The notes below the pieces were generated by a model. That model had not been told where the DNA came from. It saw only the letters and a list, made by a program, of their open reading frames with translations, and made no database searches. A stretch of 64,000 nucleotides of DNA, from assembly GCA_029547025.1 (NCBI GenBank), contig JAKPQA010000182.1, forward strand, positions 1-64,000, in the 5' to 3' direction. The position numbers and the translations under genes are program-made. Position 1 is the stretch's first letter, and each line of letters begins with the position of its first letter. Below, one piece after another: positions 6,727 through 15,016 of the stretch. The stretch is from Armatimonadota bacterium (GTDB lineage Bacteria; Armatimonadota; Zipacnadia; UBA1398; JAKPQA01).

Positions 6727-7545
6727 CTACCGGCACCAGCCCCGGGACCGGAGCCAGGAAGCGCACAGGGTTGGCCAGACGGCGAGGACGGGGTTCTGCT
6801 CGCCGAGGCCGAAGCCGTGCTGGCCGGTCTCGAACAGGTGCAGTTCGAGCGGAACACCGGCACGACGCAGCGCCATGGCAAACAGCAAGCTGTTCTCGCA
6901 GGGCACGCCGGTGTCTCCGGCAGTGTGGATGAGGAAGGTCGGCGGCGTCTCGGCCGTGACCTGCTCCTCGCTCGAGAGGTAGTTCACGAGGTCCGGATCG
7001 GCCGGGTCGCCGAGCAGGTTGGCCCGGGAGCCGGCGTGGGCGTAGTTCTTCAGCGAGATGACCGGGTAGATGAGGATCATGAAGTCGGGCCGGGAGCTGG
7101 CCCGTTCGATGGTATCGGCTGCCTCCGGGTTCCCGGCGTCGAAGTGGGTGCCCACCGTGGATGACAGGTGTCCGCCGGCGGAGAAGCCCAGGATGCCGAT
7201 CTGGGCGCGATCGATATCCCACTCCGCCGCTCGAGCGCGGACGGTCCGGATGGCGCGCGACGCGTCGCTGTGGGCGCTCGGATAGCGGTACTTGGGGGCC
7301 AGGCGGTAGCGCAGCACGAACGCCGACACGCCCAAGGCGTTGAGCCACAAGGCGACGGGCTCGGCCTCGTGGGGCGCGAGGCCTGCGTAGCCTCCACCCG
7401 GGCACACGACCACGGCGGACCGAGCTCGACCGGGGGCGTCGACGACGTAGGGCGTGAGGGCCGGGATGTCGTCATCGGCGGTCCCGACGGCACCCGGCGC
7501 CCCCTCCGGCCATAGCACGATGAGGTCACCACTTGGTCCCGGCAT
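6727..7545 (-). CDS. Alpha/beta-hydrolase, acetyl-esterase type
   Basis: A 272-residue alpha/beta-hydrolase of the carbohydrate-esterase-like BD-FAE/acetyl-esterase group. Visible features are the oxyanion strand CPGGGYAGLAPHE, nucleophile elbow GFSAGGH, acid in HTAGDTGVP, and catalytic His in GQHGFGLG. The likely reaction is removal of acetyl or similar acyl groups from sugars. I start at ATG 7545, which overlaps the stop of the upstream gene as TGATG, indicating translational coupling; the track start at 7560 is an alternative. It is the last gene of a three-gene leftward operon with a secreted repeat protein and a Tat-exported oxidoreductase, consistent with glycan use. No signal peptide is seen. 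Confidence 0.87.
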   Translation of the reverse strand: MPGPSGDLIVLWPEGAPGAVGTADDDIPALTPYVVDAPGRARSAVVVCPGGGYAGLAPHEAEPVALWLNALGVSAFVLRYRLAPKYRYPSAHSDASRAIRTVRARAAEWDIDRAQIGILGFSAGGHLSSTVGTHFDAGNPEAADTIERASSRPDFMILIYPVISLKNYAHAGSRANLLGDPADPDLVNYLSSEEQVTAETPPTFLIHTAGDTGVPCENSLLFAMALRRAGVPLELHLFETGQHGFGLGEQNPVLAVWPTLCASWLRSRGWCR

Positions 7546-9257
7546 CAGTGCACCCCCCAACCTGAGAACTCCGCGGAACCGCCCCGGCAGGTGAAGCCCA
7601 GGTGCCCGATGCGGTCGTTGTTCGTGTCCGGGATGTACACATCCGGGCTCTCGGCGATCACCGTCTGCCCGTCGGCAGCACAGACGCGCATGCGGACACG
7701 GTCTGTCTGGACGATGGCCTGCACGAGGTACTCCGCACCGGCCTCCCAGTGAAGGCCGTCGGCCGACCAGAGCGTCCGCTTCTGACCCAAGTCGACCATC
7801 TCGGCTCTACCGGGCAGAATCAGGCAGGCAAACCCTTGGTCGAGTGCCGGGCTGACCTGCGCCAGCAGGCCGGCCCCGCCCTGGGTGCTCGTGATCGCCA
7901 CGCGGCACTGCCACGTTGCCCGAGCTGCTCGGACCGCCGTATGGACGCACGAGGCGACCTCGTCGACGCCGGACTGCTTCAGGGCCGACCTGGCTTCATC
8001 TGTCCACTCCCACGCCCCGCCTGCCTGGAGCCAGCCTTCGCCCAGCGCCGATGCCGTGGGTCCGGCCGGCCCCGCCGGGCCCTCTCCCTGGCGGAAACCC
8101 CAGAACTCCGCACTCCCCTTCCAGGTGTGGAAGGCCATGATGCCCTCGTGGCCGATCCGGTCCGCAGGCACGGCGATCCAGGGGCTCTCGGTGATGACGG
8201 TGGTGCCATCGGCGGCGAGAAGCTGGATGCGGACTTCTGTGCCCTTGGCTTCGGCACGGATGAGCAGGTCCTCGTCGTAGTGCCACATGTCCTGCGGGCT
8301 CGACCAGAGGGCCTCGCCGACTCCCGTGGGTCCGCTGTTGGTGTAGAGCATGAGGCCGCCAGCGCCGAAGTTGCCGCCGAGCCAGGCCATCATCCCGCCG
8401 TTGGCGCTATCATCGGTGGGGAAGGCGATCCCCGCCCCGCCCGCGCCCGGAGATACGCGCACCCAAGTCTGCCACGTGTTGCGCGTCGCTCGGCTGGTCT
8501 TGTCCACAGCCCACGCCCGCTCGGCCATGGCCGACTGGCGGATGCGGGTGCGGGTGGCATCGGTCCACGCCCAGTTGCCGGTGCCGAACAGGGCCCAGTC
8601 GGGGTTCGGTCCCTCGGCCAGGCGCCTCCGGTTCGGGGCGTCCTCGGTCAGCGCCGCGAGGGGCTCGTCGGCCCGTTCGGCACCCCAGAACCGAGCGATT
8701 CCGTTCTCGGTGTAGACTGCGAGATGGCCGTCGGCTGCCACCGCGCCCTCGGGAAGTGCCACAAAGTCGCTCTGCGAGACCAGGGTCCTCTTGTCATAGG
8801 CCAAGAGCTGCACGCGGGCTCGATCCCCTTCGACGATGCCCTCGATGACGTAGGCCTGGTAGGGGGCCCAAGGCGCCCATGCGTCTTGCCACAGCACCTC
8901 ACCCCTGGCGTCCTTCAGAGCAAAGCCCACCGTGCCCGGGGGCCCGAGCTCGGCGCGGAGGCCGGCCGAGAGATCCTTCGTAGCCTGGAACCAGATGCCA
9001 CAGGCCTGGGCACCCAATGACGGTTCGACTACGCAGCGCCAAGCCCCGGACCCCCCGTGGATGCCATCGCTGACCGCGGCCGCCACGCCCTGGCCCTCTC
9101 GCTGGAGCAGCATGGTCTGGAGGTCAACGACTTGGTCCCACCCCTCCCCCGAAAGGACCGACCAGCCTGCCAACGGCGCGGCACTGGCACTGGTTGACAA
9201 CACACCAAGAGCACCCAGGCTGACCATGAGAAGCCGGCCTCCTCGCAACAGGAACAT
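7545..9257 (-). CDS. Secreted protein with three concanavalin/LamG-like repeats
   Basis: A 570-residue protein with a Sec signal peptide (LLMVSLGALGVLSTSASA). The rest consists of three related modules of roughly 160-180 residues. Recurring elements are W-W-T/D-x-AR (WTDATRT, WTDEARS), a W(R)C/WQTWV strand, a phrase of the type VRIQLLAADGTTVI / ARVQLLAYDKRTLV / VRMRVCAADGQTVI, and a terminal RIGHEGIMAFHTWKGSAEFWGF or RIGHLGFTCRGGSAEFSGW. These are typical of LamG or 3-keto-disaccharide-hydrolase-like jelly rolls. Binding of sugars is a reasonable inference; no catalytic residues are apparent. It is the middle gene of the operon, coupled to the esterase by TGATG. Confidence 0.75.
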   Translation of the reverse strand: MFLLRGGRLLMVSLGALGVLSTSASAAPLAGWSVLSGEGWDQVVDLQTMLLQREGQGVAAAVSDGIHGGSGAWRCVVEPSLGAQACGIWFQATKDLSAGLRAELGPPGTVGFALKDARGEVLWQDAWAPWAPYQAYVIEGIVEGDRARVQLLAYDKRTLVSQSDFVALPEGAVAADGHLAVYTENGIARFWGAERADEPLAALTEDAPNRRRLAEGPNPDWALFGTGNWAWTDATRTRIRQSAMAERAWAVDKTSRATRNTWQTWVRVSPGAGGAGIAFPTDDSANGGMMAWLGGNFGAGGLMLYTNSGPTGVGEALWSSPQDMWHYDEDLLIRAEAKGTEVRIQLLAADGTTVITESPWIAVPADRIGHEGIMAFHTWKGSAEFWGFRQGEGPAGPAGPTASALGEGWLQAGGAWEWTDEARSALKQSGVDEVASCVHTAVRAARATWQCRVAITSTQGGAGLLAQVSPALDQGFACLILPGRAEMVDLGQKRTLWSADGLHWEAGAEYLVQAIVQTDRVRMRVCAADGQTVIAESPDVYIPDTNNDRIGHLGFTCRGGSAEFSGWGVH

Positions 9258-9266
9258 GGGATGGAC

Positions 9267-10445
9267 CTACCTCTCCGGATCGAAGGACGGGACCTCGAGC
9301 TGCTCGCCGTTCTTGAAGGCCGACTGATGGGCGACGATGCCGGGGGCCGTCATGGCGACGGACTCGTAGACATCGATGGCGGGCTCGCGATCCTCGACCA
9401 ATGCGGTGACGAACTCATGGGTGAGGAATGGGTGGGACCCACCGTGGCCGCTCTCGGCTCGCATGGCTTCGGGGAGCCGCTCGAAGTAGTTCGGGTCGCC
9501 GAGCACATCCGGCCCATCGACGGACTTGAGTACGTAGGGTTGGCCCGCCCAGCCATCCATGAAGGCGCTCATGCGAGCCCCCATCCACTGAGCCCGTTCT
9601 CCATGGGCCCAGATGGCCCACATGACGTTGCAGCGGCAGATGTGGCCGCCGCTGGTGCGGAAGATGGCGGCCTGGCACGAGTAGGGGTTGTTGTAGGCAT
9701 TGTCGGACAACCCCGGTCCGTCGGGCGCACCGTAGCCCAGGCACGACACCTTGGTCAGGCGCTCGCGGGTGACGCCGACCAGGAAGCCGGTGGAGTGGGT
9801 GGGGTAGAGCATGGGCGGGTAGCCGTAGCGCCAGGTGCGCTCGCCGTTGTAGAACCACAGCCCGTTGCGTTCGGCATCGTTCATCGGGTGGTAGTACTCG
9901 ACCTCAGAGTACAGGACCTCGCCGAACTTGCCGTCGCGGTAGAGCTCGCGCATGGTGATGGTCGGCCAGCGGTAGTAGCTGGTCTCGGCCATCATGTAGC
10001 GGACGTTGTTGCGCACTTTGGCGTCGATGAGCTGCTCGCACTCCTCCAGAGAGGTGGCCGCGGGCACGGCGCAGATACAGTGCTTTCCCGTGTCCATCAC
10101 CGCGACGCAGTGCCGGACGTGATCCGGGGCACCGGTGAAGACGGCCACGGCGTCCAGCGAGTCATCCAGAATCAGCTTCTCGAGGGACTCATAGGCCGTG
10201 GGGCACTGGTAGACCTGGGTCAGGTAGTCGCGGCGGTCGGTCCGCAGGTCGCTCACGGCGGCCACAATGCAGTTGGGGTCAAGGTGCCACTGGAAGGAGG
10301 CGCCGAAGCCGCCGCCCACCACGCCGATGCGGACCTTCTTGTCGGTGGCCTGAGCCCATGCACCGCGAGCGATGACGGCTCCCAAGGCGCCCCCTCCTAC
10401 CGCTTTGAGAAAGTTCCGACGGGAGACATTCCCGTTCTGGGACAA
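9267..10445 (-). CDS. Tat-exported Gfo/Idh/MocA-family oxidoreductase
   Basis: A 392-residue NAD(P)-dependent oxidoreductase. The N-terminus has a twin-arginine signal (SRRNFLKAVGGGALGAVIARGAWA). The Rossmann fold follows with GVVGGGFGASFQWH, and then AVFTGAPDHVRHCVAVMDTGKHCICAVPAA. This matches the EKP region of the family, but the usual EKP lysine motif reads AVPAA here, a notable change that could reduce normal catalysis. The C-terminal half is the family alpha/beta domain. The start is TTG 10445 with a GGGGGG-rich site upstream. It is the first gene of the leftward operon with the triple-repeat protein and the esterase. The likely role is periplasmic sugar oxidation/reduction in glycoside breakdown; the substrate is unknown. 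Confidence 0.85.
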   Translation of the reverse strand: MSQNGNVSRRNFLKAVGGGALGAVIARGAWAQATDKKVRIGVVGGGFGASFQWHLDPNCIVAAVSDLRTDRRDYLTQVYQCPTAYESLEKLILDDSLDAVAVFTGAPDHVRHCVAVMDTGKHCICAVPAATSLEECEQLIDAKVRNNVRYMMAETSYYRWPTITMRELYRDGKFGEVLYSEVEYYHPMNDAERNGLWFYNGERTWRYGYPPMLYPTHSTGFLVGVTRERLTKVSCLGYGAPDGPGLSDNAYNNPYSCQAAIFRTSGGHICRCNVMWAIWAHGERAQWMGARMSAFMDGWAGQPYVLKSVDGPDVLGDPNYFERLPEAMRAESGHGGSHPFLTHEFVTALVEDREPAIDVYESVAMTAPGIVAHQSAFKNGEQLEVPSFDPER

Positions 10446-10563
10446 CGCGGATCCCCCCTCAGCCGCAGAGCGCGGCGGGGGCTAGTTCGGTCCGCACGGG
10501 TGGTGGCCCTCCAAAGGAGCTGGGTAGCGTGCACCGAATCGGCTTGCCGGAGCTGGTGACTGG

Positions 10564-11943
10564 ATGATGCGACGAATGCGCGGGTGGTGGGTCTGGGCCG
10601 CGGCCGCGGCGCTGTCCCTCTGCCTGCTCAGCGCTGCGCCCGAGCGGACCGCCCACCTGGTGGTCCTTCACATCAATGACACGCATGGGGCGCTGCTGCC
10701 CGAGACGCGAGCCGATGGGTCGGTGGCGGGCGGCGTGGCGCGCGTGGCGACGCTGGCGCGTCAGGTTCGGGAGCAGGCTCCCGGGCGGGTGCTGTTTCTG
10801 CACGCCGGCGATGTGCTCTCGCGCGGCGGGCCGCTGACGGTCGAATCCGGAGGGGTCACTGACCTGCAGGCGCTCGAGCAAGCGGGGATCGACGTATTCA
10901 CGCCGGGCAATGGTGATTTCTACTTCGGGCTCGACAACCTGCTGCGAGTCAGCGGGGCCGTGAGAGTCCCCTTCATTCACGCCAACATCGCGCGCGTCAC
11001 CCCGGAGGGACCTGAGCCCATATTCGCCTCACACGTGATCCTCGAAGCGGCCGGCCTCCGCGTGGGGGTGCTCGGCCTGGGCGAGGTGCGCATGGACCAC
11101 CCTTCGGCTCGCGGGCTGACGCTCCGCGGCGCGGCCGAGGTGGCTCGGGAGCGCATCACCGAGCTGAGGGAACAGGTGGACGTGCTGATTGTGCTCTCGC
11201 ATCTGGGCGAGATCGCGGACCGCATGCTCGCGGCATCCGTCTTGGGCATCGATCTGATCGTCGGCGGCCACAGCCACTCGAAGCTCGACCGGCCGGTGCA
11301 GGTGGTTCATCCCGGTACACCGAGTTGCACATGGATCGTCCAGGCCGGCGACTTGTCGCGCTTCGTGGGCCGGGTGGACATCGAGGCCGAGCAACACGAG
11401 GCAGGCTGGCGCATCACCCGCGTGGGCGGCCGCCTGATGCCGGTCGACGGCAGCGTGGAGGAGGCGCCGGATATCCGCAAGTTCCTCGAGGACCATCAGG
11501 AGCGGCTGGCCCAAGTGGTCGGCCGGAACCCGGCCGAGCTGCCCAACGCGCGGGAGGGCCAGGACACCGTGGGGCAGTTCGCGGCCGAGGCGGTGCTGAG
11601 AGCCACGGGCGCGGAGGTAGCGCTGCTGGGCCGGGACGCGTTCGACGCCGGTCTGCCGGCGGGGCCCGTGACTCTGGCCGACGTGTACCGCATTCACCCG
11701 TGGCGCAGTCCGGTGTTGGTCGCCCAGCTCAACGCCGAGCAGATTCGCCAAGCAAGGGAGGAGCTGGACCTGCTGGTGGCCGGTGCCGAGGTGACACCCG
11801 GACAGACGTACGCGGTGGCGGTGGACGGCTTCACGCTGGGCGGTGCGCCGCTCCTCCGCGAGGCCCCCTTCACGGACTCGGGCCTCCGGTTGGATGAGGT
11901 GCTGATTGGCTCCATCCGGGCTCGAAGCCCGGCCGGTGAGTGA
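10564..11943 (+). CDS. Secreted bifunctional metallophosphatase/5'-nucleotidase-like protein
   Basis: A 459-residue protein with a signal peptide (WVWAAAAALSLCLLSAAPE). The N-terminal calcineurin-like domain shows INDTHG (D-x-H), HAGDVLSRG and GGHSHS. The C-terminal 5'-nucleotidase domain covers about residues 300-455 (GQFAAEAVLRATGAEVALLG). The central GNHE/D motif is replaced by GNGDF, so the histidine that normally helps stabilise the transition state is missing while the metal-binding Asn is kept. Family members hydrolyse nucleotides or related phosphate esters in the periplasm. The substitution makes activity uncertain. It is divergent from the leftward operon and stands upstream of the FGE-fold/PBP2 pair, separated by a promoter-like TATAAT. 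Confidence 0.85.
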   Translation: MMRRMRGWWVWAAAAALSLCLLSAAPERTAHLVVLHINDTHGALLPETRADGSVAGGVARVATLARQVREQAPGRVLFLHAGDVLSRGGPLTVESGGVTDLQALEQAGIDVFTPGNGDFYFGLDNLLRVSGAVRVPFIHANIARVTPEGPEPIFASHVILEAAGLRVGVLGLGEVRMDHPSARGLTLRGAAEVARERITELREQVDVLIVLSHLGEIADRMLAASVLGIDLIVGGHSHSKLDRPVQVVHPGTPSCTWIVQAGDLSRFVGRVDIEAEQHEAGWRITRVGGRLMPVDGSVEEAPDIRKFLEDHQERLAQVVGRNPAELPNAREGQDTVGQFAAEAVLRATGAEVALLGRDAFDAGLPAGPVTLADVYRIHPWRSPVLVAQLNAEQIRQAREELDLLVAGAEVTPGQTYAVAVDGFTLGGAPLLREAPFTDSGLRLDEVLIGSIRARSPAGE

Positions 11944-11990
11944 ACATGGGTCCGGGGTTCAGCCGCTGATGGATGGGCCGGCCCGGCCGG

Positions 11991-11996
11991 TATAAT
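11991..11996 (+). promoter_or_regulatory. Promoter -10 like TATAAT upstream of the FGE-fold gene
   Basis: A perfect TATAAT stands out in otherwise GC-rich sequence 74 bases before the ATG at 12070. The -35 region around 11967 (CTGATGG) is weak. It probably drives the FGE-fold/PBP2 pair. Confidence 0.45.
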
Positions 11997-12069
11997 GGGC
12001 ATCGACTGGCCGGGGCACCTCACTGACCGAGGTGGGGCCGACTCCGGAGGCGTCCGCGCGGGAGGGTGT

Positions 12070-12927
12070 ATGCGACCGGGGCTTGTGCGTGTGGGTCTGT
12101 GGCACCGATGGCTGTGTGCACTGGCAGCGTGTCTGTGTGTTCCGTACGTGAGCTGGCGGGCTACCGCGGCAGATGGGTTCGGCGTCGATGGAGCCGCTGC
12201 GGTCCCCCCGGGCTCTCGCGTGAGCCCGAGCAACACGCGGGCGCCGGGCGAAGCGGGCTTCACCGTTGTGTCCGACATCGACGGCATGGAGCTGGTGCTG
12301 GTGCCTGGTGGGGAGTTCCTCTACGGTGAGGATCGGGTTGCCTGTGAGCTACCGAGCTTCTACATCGACAAGCATGAGGTCACCAACGATCAGTTTGCCC
12401 GATTCGTGGCCGCAACCGGCTATGCCCCGCGGCGTTGGCACTACATCGAGGGGCGCGGAAGCCATCCAGCCGTGAACGTCTCGCTCCTGGACGCCGAGGC
12501 CTACGCCGCCTGGGCGGGTCGGGCAATTCCAACCGAGGGACAGTGGGAGAAGGCGGCTCGGGGCACCGACGGCCGGCCCTACCCGTGGGGTGCCGAGTGG
12601 CATGACACCTATGCCATCACGCCCGAATGCGGCGTCAAGGGGGACGTGCCGGTGGGCAGTGTCCCCCTGGGCGCCAGCCCCTATGGAGCACTGGACATGG
12701 TGGGCAATGTCTGGGAGTGGACTGTGTCTCCCTATCGAGGCGATTCCGATGGTGGGAGGCGAGCCTTGCGCGGTGGTGCATGGGACGCGCACAAGGGTAA
12801 GCGGCGCGCCAACTGCACGTACCGGAGCAAGTTCCCGCCGGAACGCACGGACGGCAAACTCGGCTTTCGGTGTGTCTGGCCGGCGCAGCCGTGGGCGTCC
12901 CCGGTCGCGGGGGGAGAGAGAGGCTAG
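12070..12927 (+). CDS. FGE-sulfatase-fold (SUMF1-like) protein, probably non-catalytic
   Basis: A 285-residue exported protein: a hydrophobic N-terminal signal, then a formylglycine-generating-enzyme fold from VVSDIDGMELVLVPGGEFLYG. Fold motifs in order are YIDKHEVTNDQFARFV, HPAVNVSLLDAEAYAAWAG, IPTEGQWEKAARG, YPWG, MVGNVWEWTVSPY and RALRGGAWD. The catalytic cysteine pair found in true bacterial FGE before RVAARS is absent; the corresponding stretch reads AHKGKRRANCTYRSKF. A scaffold, binding or regulatory role is therefore more likely than sulfatase maturation, and no sulfatase gene is in the window. GGAGGG directly precedes ATG 12070; the track start 11995 lies only four bases after the promoter-like TATAAT began. 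PBP2 follows 23 bases later. Confidence 0.82.
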   Translation: MRPGLVRVGLWHRWLCALAACLCVPYVSWRATAADGFGVDGAAAVPPGSRVSPSNTRAPGEAGFTVVSDIDGMELVLVPGGEFLYGEDRVACELPSFYIDKHEVTNDQFARFVAATGYAPRRWHYIEGRGSHPAVNVSLLDAEAYAAWAGRAIPTEGQWEKAARGTDGRPYPWGAEWHDTYAITPECGVKGDVPVGSVPLGASPYGALDMVGNVWEWTVSPYRGDSDGGRRALRGGAWDAHKGKRRANCTYRSKFPPERTDGKLGFRCVWPAQPWASPVAGGERG

Positions 12928-12950
12928 CACCCGCGGACAGCGGGTCACCG

Positions 12951-14876
12951 ATGGAGGGCTCGGGCACCGGTTCTGATCTGCTGCAGCGGCGGGCACTCCT
13001 GCTGCGCGTGGCAGCCATTGCGGCGCTGACGATCATCTGGGCGCGCCTGTGGCACATGCAGGTCTGGCAGAGAGAGCAGCATCGGGAGACGAGTGAGAGC
13101 AAGCTCCTGGTCAAGGCATCGATCGCGGCGCCTCGCGGCCAGATCCTGGACCGCGAGGGCCGTCCTCTTGCCAACAATCGAGCCACATGGGCGGTGGCGG
13201 TGACCCCAGACCAGGTGCCCGAATACCGGCGGAGGCACACGCCGGAATCATTCCGTCGCATCGCCGCGGAGCTCGAGCGCATCTTCGGCGGCGTGCTGAC
13301 CGCCGAGGAGATCCAGCGCCGTGCCAGTGAGGGACTGCCAGCGGAATCCTTCCGCCCCCGCCTCATTGTCGACGACGTCTCCGAAGTGACGCGTTGCCGC
13401 ATCAAGGAGCTGGGCCCGGAGCTGGGAGGCGTCGATGTCGTCCAGCGCCTGGTTCGTGCCTATCCACACCCCGAGGGCGCCAATGCATTCCACGCCGTGG
13501 GGTATGCATCCAATCTCAAAGCCGAGCAGATCGGACTCCTCAAGCAGGGCTATGAGTACAGCGATGTCGTTGGCCAGCTCGGGATCGAGGACGTGTACGA
13601 GGCCGAACTGCGCGGCATCAAGGGCAAGGAGGTCATTGACGCCCGCGGCCAGCCTTCCGTCGAGAAGGCGCCGGTGCCTGGCCGCGACCTGACGCTGGCC
13701 ATGGATGCCCGGATCCAGGCGGCCGCCGAGAAGGCGCTGGGCCGATGGGTGAACACCAGCGGCCGACGGGGCGGGGCTGCCATCGTCATGGACTGTCGCA
13801 ACGGGCAGGTGCTGGCCCTGGCGAGCTACCCGGCGTTCGCCCCCGAGTGGTGCACGTCGCAAGCTACCCCCGAGGAACGGCGGCGGTTCGCGGAGCTGGC
13901 GTCGCAGAAGGCCTCCGGCCTGCCCTGGGTCAACCATGCCATCAGCGGCCAGAGATGCCCGGCGTCGACGTTCAAGCCAATCACGCTGGCCACGGCCCTG
14001 GAGATGGGGGCGATCGACCCGACCACGCACGTGTACTGCTCGGGAAAGATGAAGGTGAGTGAGGAGCAGGGCCGGGTACGGACCAAGAACTGCTGGAAGA
14101 AGAGCGGGCACGGCTGGGTCGGGGTCCGAGAGGCCATCGCCTTCTCCTGCAATGTGTTCTGCTACCATGCCGGCCGAGAGCTCAACCGGCTGTGGCGAGA
14201 CGACCCCCGCAAACGCGAGTTCCAGCAGATCGGAGCTCGCGCGTTCGGCTTCGGCCGCCGCAGCGGCATTGACCTGCGCGAGGAGTCAGCGGGCTTCGTC
14301 GGTGACAAGGCGTGGATCTTCCGGCAGCGCCAACTCCAGGATGACGCACCTCCCGATTGGTATGTGGGCCACTCGATGGACATGGCGATCGGCCAGAACG
14401 TGATTGAGGGAACACCTCTTCAGGTGGCCTGCGCCACGGCGGCGATCGCCAATGGAGGCACACTCGTCTGGCCGCGACTGGTCAAAGAGGTGCGGCAAGA
14501 CGGCCGCATCGTGCCATATCGGCACCCACTCGCGGAGCCCGTGAAACGTGGCCCCATCGCGTCACTCTCCCCCGAGACCCTGCAGCTCGTGCGCGAGGGA
14601 ATGCGCCTGGCCGTGGCGCACCGCGAGGGTACGGCACATGCCGCCTTCGAGTCGTTCACCCGGACCGAGGTGGCTGGGAAGACCGGCACGGACGAGGTCT
14701 GGGACAACAGCTGGTTCACATCCTTCGCCCCTGCAGGCAACCCCAAGGTGGTGGTCGTGGTGTTCATCGAGAAAGGCGGCCACGGTTCCGAGTCGGCGGC
14801 GCCGGCGGCGAGGGAGATCTACGAGGCGCTCTTCGCCCCGGATGGGCGCCTCCAGGTACACCTCGATTCGCAGTAG
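12951..14876 (+). CDS. mrdA: Penicillin-binding protein 2 (class B transpeptidase)
   Basis: A 641-residue class B PBP of the elongation type. One N-terminal membrane segment (LLLRVAAIAALTIIWARLW) is followed by the pedestal dimerisation domain (IAAPRGQILDREGRPLANN). The transpeptidase domain carries SxxK in PASTFKP, SxN in FSCNVF and KTG in AGKTGTDE, so the active-site triad is complete. It cross-links peptidoglycan during cell elongation at the inner membrane. I start at ATG 12951 rather than the track start 12870, which overlaps the preceding gene. It follows the FGE-fold gene by 23 bases. mreC, mreD and rodA, its usual neighbours, are not in this window. The presence of PBP2 shows that the organism makes a peptidoglycan wall. 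Confidence 0.92.
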   Translation: MEGSGTGSDLLQRRALLLRVAAIAALTIIWARLWHMQVWQREQHRETSESKLLVKASIAAPRGQILDREGRPLANNRATWAVAVTPDQVPEYRRRHTPESFRRIAAELERIFGGVLTAEEIQRRASEGLPAESFRPRLIVDDVSEVTRCRIKELGPELGGVDVVQRLVRAYPHPEGANAFHAVGYASNLKAEQIGLLKQGYEYSDVVGQLGIEDVYEAELRGIKGKEVIDARGQPSVEKAPVPGRDLTLAMDARIQAAAEKALGRWVNTSGRRGGAAIVMDCRNGQVLALASYPAFAPEWCTSQATPEERRRFAELASQKASGLPWVNHAISGQRCPASTFKPITLATALEMGAIDPTTHVYCSGKMKVSEEQGRVRTKNCWKKSGHGWVGVREAIAFSCNVFCYHAGRELNRLWRDDPRKREFQQIGARAFGFGRRSGIDLREESAGFVGDKAWIFRQRQLQDDAPPDWYVGHSMDMAIGQNVIEGTPLQVACATAAIANGGTLVWPRLVKEVRQDGRIVPYRHPLAEPVKRGPIASLSPETLQLVREGMRLAVAHREGTAHAAFESFTRTEVAGKTGTDEVWDNSWFTSFAPAGNPKVVVVVFIEKGGHGSESAAPAAREIYEALFAPDGRLQVHLDSQ

Positions 14877-14891
14877 TCCTTGCCCCGTCAG

Positions 14892-14914
14892 CCCGAGGAG
14901 GGCAAGCCCTCGGG
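14892..14914 (+). terminator. Hairpin downstream of PBP2 gene
   Basis: CCCGAGG pairs with CCTCGGG across a 9-base loop, 15 bases after the stop codon. No T-run follows, so termination is a weak inference. Confidence 0.4.
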
Positions 14915-15016
14915 TAGGCCGAAAGGTCGCGTGTCTTCTGCCACGCAGAACCGAGCTCGCACGTGGCACACACCGGCGCGTCCCTCGGGCGACAATGCGA
15001 TGGAGTGTAGTGTCCC

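Noticed and set aside
7602-9020. 472-aa plus-strand ORF antisense to the triple-repeat protein
   Set aside because: GC-rich shadow: low-complexity Arg/Gly/Pro-rich text without motifs, opposite a clear coding frame with a signal peptide and repeats.
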